Source: Doris montereyensis (Eukaryota > Mollusca > Gastropoda > Nudibranchia > Dorididae). Taken from it: a DNA stretch of 64,000 nucleotides. The notes under the pieces were generated by a model that did not search any database, was not told where the DNA came from, and saw only the letters and a list, made by a program, of their open reading frames with translations. Position 1 is the stretch's first letter, and each line of letters begins with the position of its first letter. Position numbers and translations under genes: made by a program. Positions 24,510-61,600 of this stretch are shown here, piece by piece. The stretch is from NCBI GenBank assembly GCA_037039925.1, contig JAXRKP010000695.1:40001-104000 (forward strand), written 5' to 3'.

Positions 24510-24880
24510 TATGTCATGTGAAGTCGTTTTTACAGACATATCGGTATGCATGTGAAGTCGTTTTTATAGACATATCGGTATGTCATGTGAAGTCGTTTTT
24601 ATAGACATATCGGTATGTCATGTGAAGACGTTTTTACAGACATATCGGTATGTCATGTGAAGACGTTTTTATAGACATATCGGTATGTTATCAAGTTGTT
24701 TTTACAGACATATCGGTATGCCATGTGAACGCGTTTTTACAGACATATCGGTATGTCATGTGAAGTCGTTTTTACAGACATATCGGTATGTCATGTGAAG
24801 TCGTTTTTACAGACATATCGGTATGCCATGTGAAGTTGTTTTACAGACATACCGGTATGTCATTTGAAAGTAGTTTTTGT
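24510..24880. repeat. 35-bp minisatellite
   Basis: About ten units containing TATCGGTATGTCATGTGAAG and TCGTTTTTACAGACA. It shares GTCATGTGAA with the next array. Confidence 0.93.
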
Positions 24881-27560
24881 GTGAAATTTGTTTACCGATA
24901 TCATGTGAACTTACGTGGCCGATGTCATATCATGAAACTATGTAATCGATGTCATGTGAATCTATGTCACTGATATTGTGTGAAATGTCATGTGAACATA
25001 TGTCACTGATATCATGTGAAATGTCATGTGAATCTATGTCACCGATATTGTGTGAAATGTTTTGTGAATTTATGTCACCGATATCGTCTGAAATGTTATG
25101 TCAATCTATCGTGTGAAATATAATGTGAATGTATGTCATTGATATCGTCTGAAATGTATGTTAATCTATGTCACTGATATCGTGTGAAATATCTTGAGAG
25201 TTTATGTCATCGATATCGTGTGAAATGTCATGTGAATCTATGTCACTGACATCGTGTGAAATATCTTGTGAATCTTTGTCACTGATATCATGTGAAATGT
25301 CATGCAAATCTATATCGCTGATATCGTGTGAAATGTCATGTGAATTTATGTCACTGATATCGTGTGAAATGTCATGTGAATCTATGTCACTGATAGTGTG
25401 AAATGTGTGAAAATGTCGTTAAATGTCATGTGCATCTATGTTGATAGCATGTATCATGTGAATTTATGTCACTGATATCGTGTGAAATGTCATGTGAATC
25501 TATATCGTGATATCATGTGAAATGTCATCTGAATCTATGTCAGATATCGATATCATGAATCTATGTCACTGATATGTGAATCTATGTCACCGATATCATG
25601 TGAAATGTCATGTGAATCTATATCGCCGATATCTTGTGAAATGTCATGTGAATCTATGTCAGCGATATGTTGTGAAATGTCGTGTGAATTTATGTCACTG
25701 ATGTGAAATGTCATTTCAATCTATGTCTGATGTCGTGTGAAATGTCATGTTTGAATCTATGTCACTGATATCGTGTGAAATGTCGTGTGAATCTATGTCA
25801 CTGATATCGTGTGAAATGTCGTTTGAATCTATGTCACTGATATCGTGTGAAATGTCGTTTGAATCTATGTCACTGATATCGTGTGAAATGTCATGTGAAT
25901 CTATGTCACTGATATCGTGTGAAATGTCATGTGAATCTATGTCACTGATATCGTGTGAAATGTCGCTACGATACTGTGTGAAATGTAGTTCCAATCTATG
26001 GCACTGATATCATGTGAAATGTCGTTTGAATTTATGTCACTGATATCGTGTGAAATGTCGTTTGAATCTATATCACTGATATCGTGAGAAATGGCATTTT
26101 AAATCTATTTCACTGATATCGTGTGAAATGTCATGTGAATCTATGTCACTGATATCGTGTGAAATGTCATGTGAATCTATGTCACTGATATCGTGTGAAA
26201 TGTCATGTGAATCTATCTCACTGATATAATGTGAAATGTATGTGAATTATGTACCGAAAGTGTAAACGTCATGTGAATTATGTCACTGATATCGTGTAGA
26301 AATGTCATGTGAATTTATGTCAGCGATATCGTGTGAAATGTCATGTGAATCTATGTCACGATATCGTATGAAATGTCATGTGAATCTGAAATGAATCTAT
26401 GTCATCGATCGTATATCATGTGAATCTATGAAATGTCATTTGAATCTATGTCATGTCCAATATCATGTGAAATGTCGTCATGTGAATCTATGTCAGCGAT
26501 ATGTTGTGAAATGTCATGTGAATCTATGTCACCCATACCATGTGAAATGTCGTTTGAATCTATGTCGCTGATATCGTGTGAAATGTCATTTGAATCTATG
26601 TCACTGATATCGTGTGAAATGTCGTTTGAATCTATGTCACTGATATCGTGTGAAATGTCGTTTGAATCTATGTCGCTGATATCGTGTGAAATGTCATTTG
26701 AATCTATGTCACGGATACTCGTGTGAAATATCATGTGAATCTATGTCACAGATACCGTGTGAAATGTCGCGTGAATGTATTTCGCCGATACTGTGTGAAA
26801 TGTTACTCATATCTATGGCACTGATATTATGTGAAATTTCGTTTGAATTTATGTCACCGATATCGTGTGAAATGTCGTTTGAATCTATATCACTGATATC
26901 GTGGGAAATGGCTTTAAATCTATTTCATTGATATCGTACCTGAAGTTGTCATGTGAATCGTTATGTCACGGATATCGATGGGTGATGGAAATGGCGGGAT
27001 CGTGTGAAATGTCATGTGAATCTTTCACGGATATCGTGTGAAATGTCGTTGAATTTATCTGACCAAGATATTATTTCTGAAATTTATCGCGTCTTTGTTT
27101 CCCTGAAATGTTAAATGTCAGTGAATTTGTTGGTACCGATGTAGTGTAAACGTAAGTGGCCGATATCATATCTATGCCAGTCTATGTTAGCCGATGTCAT
27201 GTGAATTTATGTCAGCGATATCGTTAACTAGAAATGTCATGTGAATTTGTGTCTACGATGTCGATAAAATGTCGCTTGTCAATCTATGTCAGTCAATATT
27301 GTGAAATGTCGTTTGAATCTATGTCATCGATATCTGTGAAATGTCATTTGAATCTATGTTGTCAATATCATGTGAAATGTCGTTTGAATCTATGTCATCG
27401 ATATCGTGTGAAATGTCATTTGAATCTATGCTTCGTTAATATCATGTGAAATGTCGTTTGAATCTATGTCATTGATATCGTGTGATAATATAATTTGAAT
27501 CTATATAAGCGATACCGTGTGAAATGTCATTTGAATCTATATAAGCGATACCGTGTGAAA
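24881..27560. repeat. 36-bp satellite array (SCEMSCESMSLI type)
   Basis: About 70 units containing ATCGTGTGAAATGTCATGTG and AATCTATGTCACTGAT. Variants GTCGTTTGAATC and GATATGTTGTG form local blocks. The unit is 12 codons, so both strands show long Ser/Cys/Glu or Asp/Ile/Ser/His frames; these break at indels and are not treated as genes. From about 26,930 the array degrades and mixes with words of the next satellite. Confidence 0.94.
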
Positions 27561-28790
27561 TGTATTGTCAGTCTATAAGCTGTCACTACGTGTGATAATT
27601 GAATCTGCTTCGTTAACGTGTGAAATGTCATTTGACTCTATTACGATACATGTGAAATGTCATTTGAATCTAACTACCGATACAGGTCTGGAATGTCGCG
27701 TGAATGTGATATTATCAGTGCTTATGTTAACTAGTACCAGGTGAATTATAGTTGATCATTTCATGTGAAATTTATGCTTGCTGATTAACTATTGTATGTC
27801 TTTAGTTGTCAGAAGAATATGATAATTCGACGAATGTCTGTTAACGGTGACTTGCCAGAATTAGTTTGTTACGTTACGATATCACTATGTGATAATTCCC
27901 TGCTCGTTAACTATTGCCAGTATTTCGTTGTTACTACATGTGATAATTCCCTGCTTGTTAACTAGTGCAGGTCGGTAGGGTTATATAAGGATTCGCTACA
28001 ATGTGGATAATTCCTGCTTCGTTGTCTGATGCCAAGTCTTTATTTTGTTATTTATCATCGTCTTAATTCCTGCTTCGTTAACTAGTGCAGGTCTTTAGTT
28101 GTCACTACATGTGATAATTCCCTGCTTCGTTAACTATTGCCAGTCTTTAGTTGTTACTACATGTGATAATTCCCTGCTTCGTTAACTATTGCCGGTCTTT
28201 AGTTGTTACTACATGTGATAATTCCCTGCTTCGTTAACTATTGCCAGTCTTTAGTTGTCACTACATGTGATAATTCCCTGCTTCGTTAACTATTGCCAGT
28301 CTTTAGTTGTCACTACATGTGATAATTCCCTGCTTCGTTAACTATTGCCAGTCTTTAGCTGTCACTACATGTGATAATTCCCTGCTTCGTTAACTATTGC
28401 CAGTCTTTAGCTGTCACTACATGTGATAATTCCCTGCTTCGTTAACTATTGCAGGTCTTTAGTTGTCACTACATGTGATAATTCCCTGCTTCGTTAACTA
28501 GTGCAGGTCTTTAGTTGTCACTACATGTGATAATTCCCTGCTTCGTTAATTATTGCCAGTCTTTAGTTGTCACTACATGTGATAATTCCCTGCTTCGTTA
28601 ACTATTGCAGGTCTTTAGTTGTTACTACATGTGATAATTCCCTGCTTCGTTAACTAGTGCAGGTCTTTAGTTGTCACTACATGTGATAATTCCCTGCTTC
28701 TTTAACTAGTGCAGGTCTTTAGTTGTTACTACATGTGATAATTCCCTGCTTCGTTAACTATTGCCGATCTTTAATTGTCACAAACCTGAT
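27561..28790. repeat. 52-bp satellite (TGATAATTCCCTGC type)
   Basis: About 14 near-identical units from 28,090 to 28,780 containing ACTACATGTGATAATTCCC, TGCTTCGTTAACTATTGCC and AGTCTTTAGTTGTC. They are preceded by about 500 bp of degenerate units blended with the 36-bp array. Confidence 0.93.
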
Positions 28791-29440
28791 AATAAAAATT
28801 ATGTGTATATTTCATTGATATTATAGAAGCATGAAAACAGGTAACAATAAAATGTTTAAATTTACATAATTATGGAATGTATAAAAAGTGCGGTCTTAAA
28901 ATGTTACATGTACATTGCTTCTTTACATAATTATTGGAATGATAATGAAAAGCTTCGTTTACTAATTATGGAATGCATGAAAAGACGTTAAAATTTACAT
29001 AATTATGGAATGCATGAAAGGATCTAAAATTTACATAATTATGGAATGCATTCAAACTTGAATCAATTTACATAATTATGGAATGATGAAAAGACGTAAC
29101 AATAAAACGTTAAGTAAATTTACATAATTATGGAATGCATGAAAAGACGTAACATTTACATAATTATCGGAATGCATGAAAAGACGTAAAACTTACATAA
29201 TTATGGAATGCATGAAAAGACGTAAAATTTACATAATTATGGAACGATGAAAAGACGTAAAATTTACATAATGGAATGAATATACATGTAAAATAAACCA
29301 AAAATTTACATAATTATGGAATGCATGAAAAGATGTAACATTTACATAATCATTGAATGCATCAAAAGACGTAAACATTTACATAATTATGGAATGATAA
29401 AAGACGTAACATTTACATAATTATGGAATTCATGAAAAAC
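28791..29440. repeat. ~35-bp minisatellite (ATTATGGAATGCATG type)
   Basis: Units contain AATTTACATAATTATGGAAT and GCATGAAAAGACGTA, with many indels. The left border is blended with the previous array. Confidence 0.9.
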
Positions 29441-29994
29441 ACGTGATCATAAAACAATATATTACAAATCAAAAACATAAAGATAAAGGTAAAGATAAAG
29501 ATGAATTTATAGTCCGTATCCATAACACATACAATTGCAGGCTCACTGAATGCATATCACGTTTATCTCCCACAATGCCATTTCATTCAAGTCCTTCTCT
29601 ACTGGAATTCATACAGTGTAATAAACCTGATAGGCTCTTCGTTCATACATTGATAAGAATCTTTCTCTACCTAATAGCACAATGTTCATTCACACTTGAA
29701 TCAAGTGAGGAATGTAAGAGTGATAACACACTTTATTAACAGTACAACGTTGTAAAACAAAGACGTGTAATACCTGTGCCCTCCGTAATAACACAATGTC
29801 GTATTAACAGCTCACAACACGTTACGGGTCAGCTACAACGCCTCGTAAACACACGATGACGATTAACATACGCACATTTCATATGGAATGAATATACATA
29901 CGTAAATTATGATAAACTGAATTAACACAAATACATCGTTGAGTAATTATGCATGCTAATAAATGATGATTAATTTACATATCATTGAATGAAT
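29441..29994. other. blended region between two satellites
   Basis: Mostly unique AT-rich sequence carrying scattered words of both flanking arrays (GTGTAATAAC, CACAATG, TATGGAATGAATATAC). A 98-codon + frame (29,443-29,739) has no recognisable domain, and I do not call it a gene. Confidence 0.5.
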
Positions 29995-30345
29995 CAATAT
30001 GACGTGTAATAACATAATGGTATTAACATACATACATCGTTGTGGAATGCATAACACGTGTAATAACACAATGATATTAACATACATACATCGTTATGGA
30101 ATGCATAACATGTGTAATAACACAATGATATTAACATACATACATCGTTATGGAATTCATAATAGGTGTAATAACACAATGATATTAACATACATACATC
30201 GTTGTGGAATGCATAACACGTGTAATAACACAATGATATTAACATACATACATCGATATGGAATGCATAACACGTGTAATAACACAATGATATTAACATA
30301 CATACATCGATATGGAATGCATAACACGTGTAATGATGCATAGAA
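29995..30345. repeat. 54-bp minisatellite, 6-7 copies
   Basis: Units contain GTGTAATAACACAATGATAT, TAACATACATACATCGTTAT and GGAATGCATAACAC. It shares ATGGAATGCAT with the array at 28.8-29.4 kb. Frames of 114-115 codons on both strands come from the 18-codon unit. Confidence 0.94.
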
Positions 30346-30618
30346 CATGATAAGCAGTTTGTGTCACGTCTATGTTGTACTCCATGATGTTTATGGTAAT
30401 TGGTTGAACCTAAGTGACGGCAATAGACATCACTGTGTGGCCATACACTGTTTATAGTGAGTGAGTTAGTCCCATAATAAATCAGATGGGTTTCAAATCA
30501 ATTATCAGACTGACATGATCAACACATAGTTAGTGTGTAGGACAAACGCTGCTCAGGTGTGATCCCATCGACCATGTCACCTACACACCAAACCGCCGGC
30601 CCCTTACCGGTGACAGGT

Positions 30619-31290
<672 letters not shown>

Positions 31291-31485
31291 ATAGACATAG
31301 CTATATATAGATATATATATATGTAGATAGGTAGCTAGACAGATACTAGAGTAGAATGAGCTATGACAGGCTAGATCATACACGTGCCATGGTGACAAGT
31401 AAGAAGACCCTACGGATAATCACATTAAATCGAAACGCCAAGGCAAAACAAACTGAAACCAAACTATTATTAATTTAGGAACACG

Positions 31486-31562
31486 TTGGCTCTGTCTCTG
31501 TCTCCGTCTCTGTCTCTGTCTCTGTCTCTGTCTGTATGTCGGTCTATCTGTCTGTCTGTCTG
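31486..31562. repeat. (TCTGTC)n short tandem repeat
   Basis: TCTGTCTC/TCTGTC repeats ending about 70 bp before exon 2, where they add to the pyrimidine-rich sequence preceding the acceptor. Confidence 0.9.
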
Positions 31563-31631
31563 TTTCTCTCTTCAAATATTTATAATCAGTGCCAGTACAT
31601 ACTCTTCTTCCATCACATATTTCTTCACCAG

Positions 31632-56538
<24,907 letters not shown>

Positions 56539-56783
56539 CCTGTCAGAGGAGCAATTGCAACCAACTTTGCTCCCCTCCCCCTCCCCCTCCTCCCGAGGCA
56601 CTTAAGCGCCTAAGCGTTCGTGTGGACAGGAGACAGCCAAACACGACCCTCAACAGACAGCAACTGATGGCCGCATGCGTGCATTCCTCGGAACTGTGTT
56701 GATGTTCATTTTGACAATAACGATTTGCCTTATTGTGTCGTGATGTGTTCATTTTGTATATTATTATGTTTTCATATTGATAA

Positions 56784-56789
56784 AATAAA
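56784..56789 (+). promoter_or_regulatory. CA8: polyadenylation signal AATAAA
   Basis: Canonical AATAAA about 245 bp after the stop codon, in an AT-rich 3' UTR. The cleavage site is probably within the following 30 bp. Confidence 0.7.
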
Positions 56790-56849
56790 GGGCAAAAAAG
56801 CTCATACAGATTTTATAACAATTTATTTGTGCTTTTTAAAACAGTTTCT

Positions 56850-57235
56850 TTACTCACACACACATACTCACAAATGCATACACATACTAATCATATTTAC
56901 AAATGCATACACATACTAATGAACACACACATATTTACAAATGCATACACATACTAATGAACACACACATATTTACAAATATACACATACTAATGAACAC
57001 ACACATATTTACAAATGCATACACATATTCATGAACACACACACACATACTCACAAACACACATACACATATTCTCAGTCACACATAACATAGTCACAAA
57101 TACATACACATACTCACAAATACATACACATACTCACACACCCTTGCTCACACATGTGCACATACTCACAAACACATACACATCCTTTCACACACACACA
57201 CACAAATACACACACATCTACAAAAACACTGTCCG
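56850..57235. repeat. CA-rich tandem repeat (ACATACTAATGAACACACAC)
   Basis: Units of about 33-37 bp containing ATTTACAAATGCATACACAT and ACTAATGAACACACAC, grading into CACATACTCACAAA repeats. It lies just downstream of the CA8-like poly(A) signal. Confidence 0.9.
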
Positions 57236-57289
57236 CGACACCAGTGTAAATATATTCTCCTACAATAATAATAATAATACCATGAATAG

Positions 57290-57860
57290 AGGAAAACATC
57301 TGATGGACGATGGGATACAGAGGTCAGGAAGAGAATTGCAATGTCAAGGATGCTTTTACAAGATTGAATCCAATAATGAAAAGTAGAAATTTAACAATGG
57401 ATAAACAAATAAGAATTTCAAAGGTCTATGTGTGGTCAGTGCTCATGTATGGCTGTCAATGCTTTTGTCAAGAAACAAAACAAAACACGAAGAGATTAGG
57501 GACAATAGAAAATGGGATTCCTCCGAAAATACTGAGAATATCATGGAAAGAAAAAATGTCAAATGAAGAGTTCTTGGCCTTTGCGTGGTAAAAAGAAAAG
57601 GATCACTTTAACACATATTGGGAAAAGTCAAATAAAATTCACTGGACAGAAAAGAGGACTGGAATAACTAAATATATTGGGAAATATTTAGGGAATAAAA
57701 AATAGAGGAAGACAACGAATTATGTACATTGTACACACGAAATCTTAACAACTGGGCCACAAGTTGGAACATCAGCAACAATAACTTCCCCAGATCATCG
57801 AATGACAGAGGAGAATGGAAATCCACGATCACCAACAGCCTACCTTTTTCCTTTTTTTTT
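57290..57860 (+). pseudogene. LINE reverse transcriptase C-terminal fragment
   Basis: Encodes KDAFTRLNPIMKSRNLTMDK, QIRISKVYVWSVLMYGCQCF and IPPKILRISWKEKMSNEEFL. This is the thumb and connection region after the RT catalytic centre in LINEs (R-I-x-x-x-x-x-SVLxYGCE and LRISWxDxxSNEE). After a stop and frameshift, NRGRQRIMYIVHTRNL follows, the GRGRQR motif of the C-terminal domain. It is 5' truncated before the palm, and a different family from copies A and B. Confidence 0.82.
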
Positions 57861-57863
57861 AAA

Positions 57864-58165
57864 GACTAGATTATTACATGTGTTGATATATCTGTTGTGA
57901 GTGGGAAAACGGTGGGCGGTTGACTAGATTATTACATGTGTTGATATATCTGTTGTGTGTGGGAAAATGGTGGGCGGTTGACTAGATTATTACAGATTAT
58001 TACATGTGTTGATATACCTGTTGTGTGTGGGAAAACATTGGGCGGTTGACTAGATTATTACATGTGTTGATATACCTGTTGTGTGTGGGAAAATGGTGGG
58101 CGGTTGACTAGATTATTACATGTATTGATATACCTGTTGTGTGTGGGAAAACGGTGGGCGGTTGG
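57864..58165. repeat. 58-bp minisatellite, 5 copies
   Basis: Units contain GACTAGATTATTACATGTGT, TGATATATCTGTTGTGTGTG and GGAAAATGGTGGGCGGTT. The last unit runs directly into the dispersed element copy 2. Confidence 0.95.
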
Positions 58166-58390
58166 TGGGCGCTAAGGGCAGGTCCTACTTCTTTTCTTAC
58201 ACTTATCTTTCCTCTTACTGTTTCCTCTGTATTCACCATGAGATCTTCACACATGGTAGATGTGGAAATTTCAACGAAGCCATGAAAATGCTTATTTTCA
58301 TGTCCATTCACACAATATTTATCTGCTAATACTTTTATTCAATTTTACATTTCTGAAAAACAAATTTCCCACGGGGATAAGATAAATAAT
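58155..58390 (+). mobile_element. dispersed non-coding element, copy 2
   Basis: GGTGGGCGCTAAGGGCAGGTC, CACTTATCTTTCCTCTTACT and CATGAGATCTTCACACATGG parallel the copy at 33.97 kb. Ends with AAATAATAAAGTGTTTGAAT followed by a pentamer tail. Confidence 0.68.
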
Positions 58391-58500
58391 AAAGTGTTTG
58401 AATTAAAGTGTTTGAATTGAATTGAATTGAATTGAATTGAATTGAATTGAATTGAATTGAATTGAATTGAATTAAATTGAAGATTGAATTGAATTGAATG
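58391..58500. repeat. (TTGAA)n retroposon tail
   Basis: About 18 TTGAA/AATTG pentamers with one AGATTG interruption, following an ATAATAAAGTG end. Confidence 0.95.
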
Positions 58501-58654
58501 TGTGCTATTCACGGAGGGTATAAACTTGCACCAGTCTGGCTGTTTGTCTTCTGAATGAGTCAGTGTCGCAATACGTTAGGTCAGATCGTGACAAACCAGT
58601 CGATAGGACATGTCGGAACGGTTACCAAACTATGTTATGACTGAAAGTTACCAA

Positions 58655-61600
58655 ATTATGTCCGATACGTCATGTCTGAAAGGTCACCAATTTATGTCGG
58701 ATACGTTATGTCTGAAAGGTCACCAATTTATGTCGGATACGTTATGTCTGAAAGGTCACCAATTTATGTCGGATACGTTATGTAGAAAGGTTACCAAGTT
58801 ATGTCGGATACGTTATGTAGAAAATGTTACCAATTTATGTCGGATACGTTATGTAGAAAAGGTTACCAAGTTATGTTGGATACGTTATGTAGAAAATGTT
58901 ACCAAGTTATGTCGGATACGTTATGTAGAAAAGGTTACCAAGTTATGTCGGATACGTTATGGAAAGGAAATGTTACCAATTTATGTCGGATACGTTATGT
59001 AGGAAATGTTACCAATTTATGTCGGATACGTTATGTAGAAAAGGTTACCAAGTTATGTCGGATACGTTATGTAGGAAAGGTTACCAATTTATGTCGGATA
59101 CGTTATGTAGGAAAGGTTACCAATTTATGTCGGATACGTTATGTAGGAAAGGTTACCAAGTTATGTTGGATACGTTATGTAGAAAAAGGTTACCAAGTTA
59201 TGTTAGATACGTTATGTAGAAAAGGTTACCAAGTTATGTCGGATACGTTATGTAGGGAAATGTTACCAATTTATGTCGGATACGTTATGTAGAAAAGGTT
59301 ACCAAGTTATATTGGATACGTTATGTAGGAAAGGTTACCAAGTTATATTGGATACGTTATGTAGGAAAGGTTACCAAGTTATGTTGGATACGTTATGTAG
59401 GAAAGGTTACCAAATTATGTCGGATACGTTATGTAGGAAAGGTTACCAAGTTATATTGGATACGTTATGTAGGAAAGGTTACCAAGTTATATTGGATACG
59501 TTATGTAGGAAAGGTTACCAAGTTATATTGGATACGTTATGTAGGAAAGGTTACCAAGTTATATCGGATACGTTATGTAGGAAAGGTTACAAAGTTATGT
59601 CGGATACGTTATGTAGGAAAGGTTACCAAGTTATATTGGATACGTTATGTAGGAAAGGTTACCAAGTTATATTGGATACGTTATGTAGGAAAGGTTACCA
59701 AGTTATATTGGATACGTTATGTAGGAAAGGTTAAAGTTATATTGGATACGTTATATAGGAAAGGTTATGTTATATTGGATACGTTATGTAGAAAAGGTTA
59801 CCAAGTTATATTGGATACGTTATGTAGGAAAGGTTACCAAGTTATATTGGATACGTTATGTAGGAAAGGTTACCATGTTATATTGGATACGTTATGTAGG
59901 AAAGGTTACCATGTTATATTGGATACGTTATGTAGGAAAGGTTACCAAGTTATGTTATGTTATTGGATACGTTATATGTAGGAAAGGTTACCAAGTTATG
60001 TTGGATACGTTATGTAGGAAAGGTTACCAAGTTATGTTGGATACGTTATGTAGGAAAGGTTACCAATTTATATCGGATACTTTATGTAGGAAAGGTTACC
60101 AAGTTATGTCGGATACGTTATGTAGGAAAGGTTACCAAGTTATATTTGATACGTTATGTAGGAAAGGTTACCAAGTTATATTGGATACGTTATGTAGGAA
60201 AGGAGTTATATTGGATACTTTATATAGGAAAGGTTCGTTATATTGGATACGTTATGTAGGAAAGGTTACCAAGTTATATTGGATACGTTATGTAGGAAAA
60301 GGTTACCAAGTTATATTGGATACGTTATGTAGGAAAGGTTACCAAGTTATATTGGATACGTTATGTAGAAAAGGTTACCAAGTTATATTGGATACGTTAT
60401 ATAGGAAAGGTTACCAAGTTATATTTGATACTTTATATAGGAAAGGTTACCAAGTTATATTTGATACTTTATATAGGAAAGGTTACCAAGTTATATTGGA
60501 TACGTTATGTAGGAAAGGTTACCAAGTTATATTTGATACGTTATATAGGAAAGGTTACCAAGTTATATTTGATACTTTATGTAGGAAAGGTTACCAAGTT
60601 ATATTTGATACGTTAGGGAAGGTTTAGTTATAGGAAAGGTTACCAAGTTATATTTGATACTTTATATAGGAAAGGTTACCAAGTTATATTGGATACGTTA
60701 TGTAGGAAAGGTTACCAAGTTATATTGGATACGTTATGTCGGGAAAGGAAAGGTTATATTTGATACTTTATGTAGGAAGGTTATATTTGATACGTTATGT
60801 AGGAAAGGTTACCAAGTTATATTGGATACGTTATGTAGAAAAGGTTACCAAGTTATATTGGATACGTTATATAGGAAAGGTTACCAAGTTATTATTGGAT
60901 ACGTTATAGGAAAGGTAGGATATTTGATACTTTATATAGGAAAGGTTACCAAGTTATATTGGATACGTTATGTAGGAAAGGTTACCAAGTTATATTTGAT
61001 ACTTTATATAGGAAAGGTTACCAAGTTATATTGGATACGTTATGTAGGAAAGGTTACCAAGTTATATTGGATACTTTATATAGGAAAGGTTACCAAGTTA
61101 TATTGGATACGTTATGTAGGAAAGGTTACCATGTTATATTTGATACTTTATATAGGAAAGGTTACCAAGTTATATTGGATACGTTATATAGGAAAGGTTA
61201 CCAAGTTATATTTGATACTTTATATAGGAAAGGTTACCAAGTTATATTTGATACGTTATATAGGAAAGGTTACCAAGTTATATTTGATACGTTATATAGG
61301 AAAGGTTACCAAGTTATATTTGATACGTTTATATAGGAAAGGTTACCAAGTTATATTTGATACTTTATATAGGAAAGGTTACCAAGTTATATATAGGAAA
61401 GGTTACCAAGTTATATTTGATACTTTATATAGGAAAGGTTACCAAGTTATATTGGATACGTTATGTAGGAAAGGTTACCAAGTTATATTTGATACTTTAT
61501 ATAGGAAAGGTTACCAAGTTATATTGGATACTTTATATAGGAAAGGTTACCAAGTTATATTGGATACTTTATATAGGGAAGGTTACCAAGTTATATTGGA

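Noticed and set aside
29443..29739. 98-codon + frame with ordinary-looking composition
   Set aside because: No recognisable motif, no splice or start context, and it lies between blended satellites; insufficient support for a gene.
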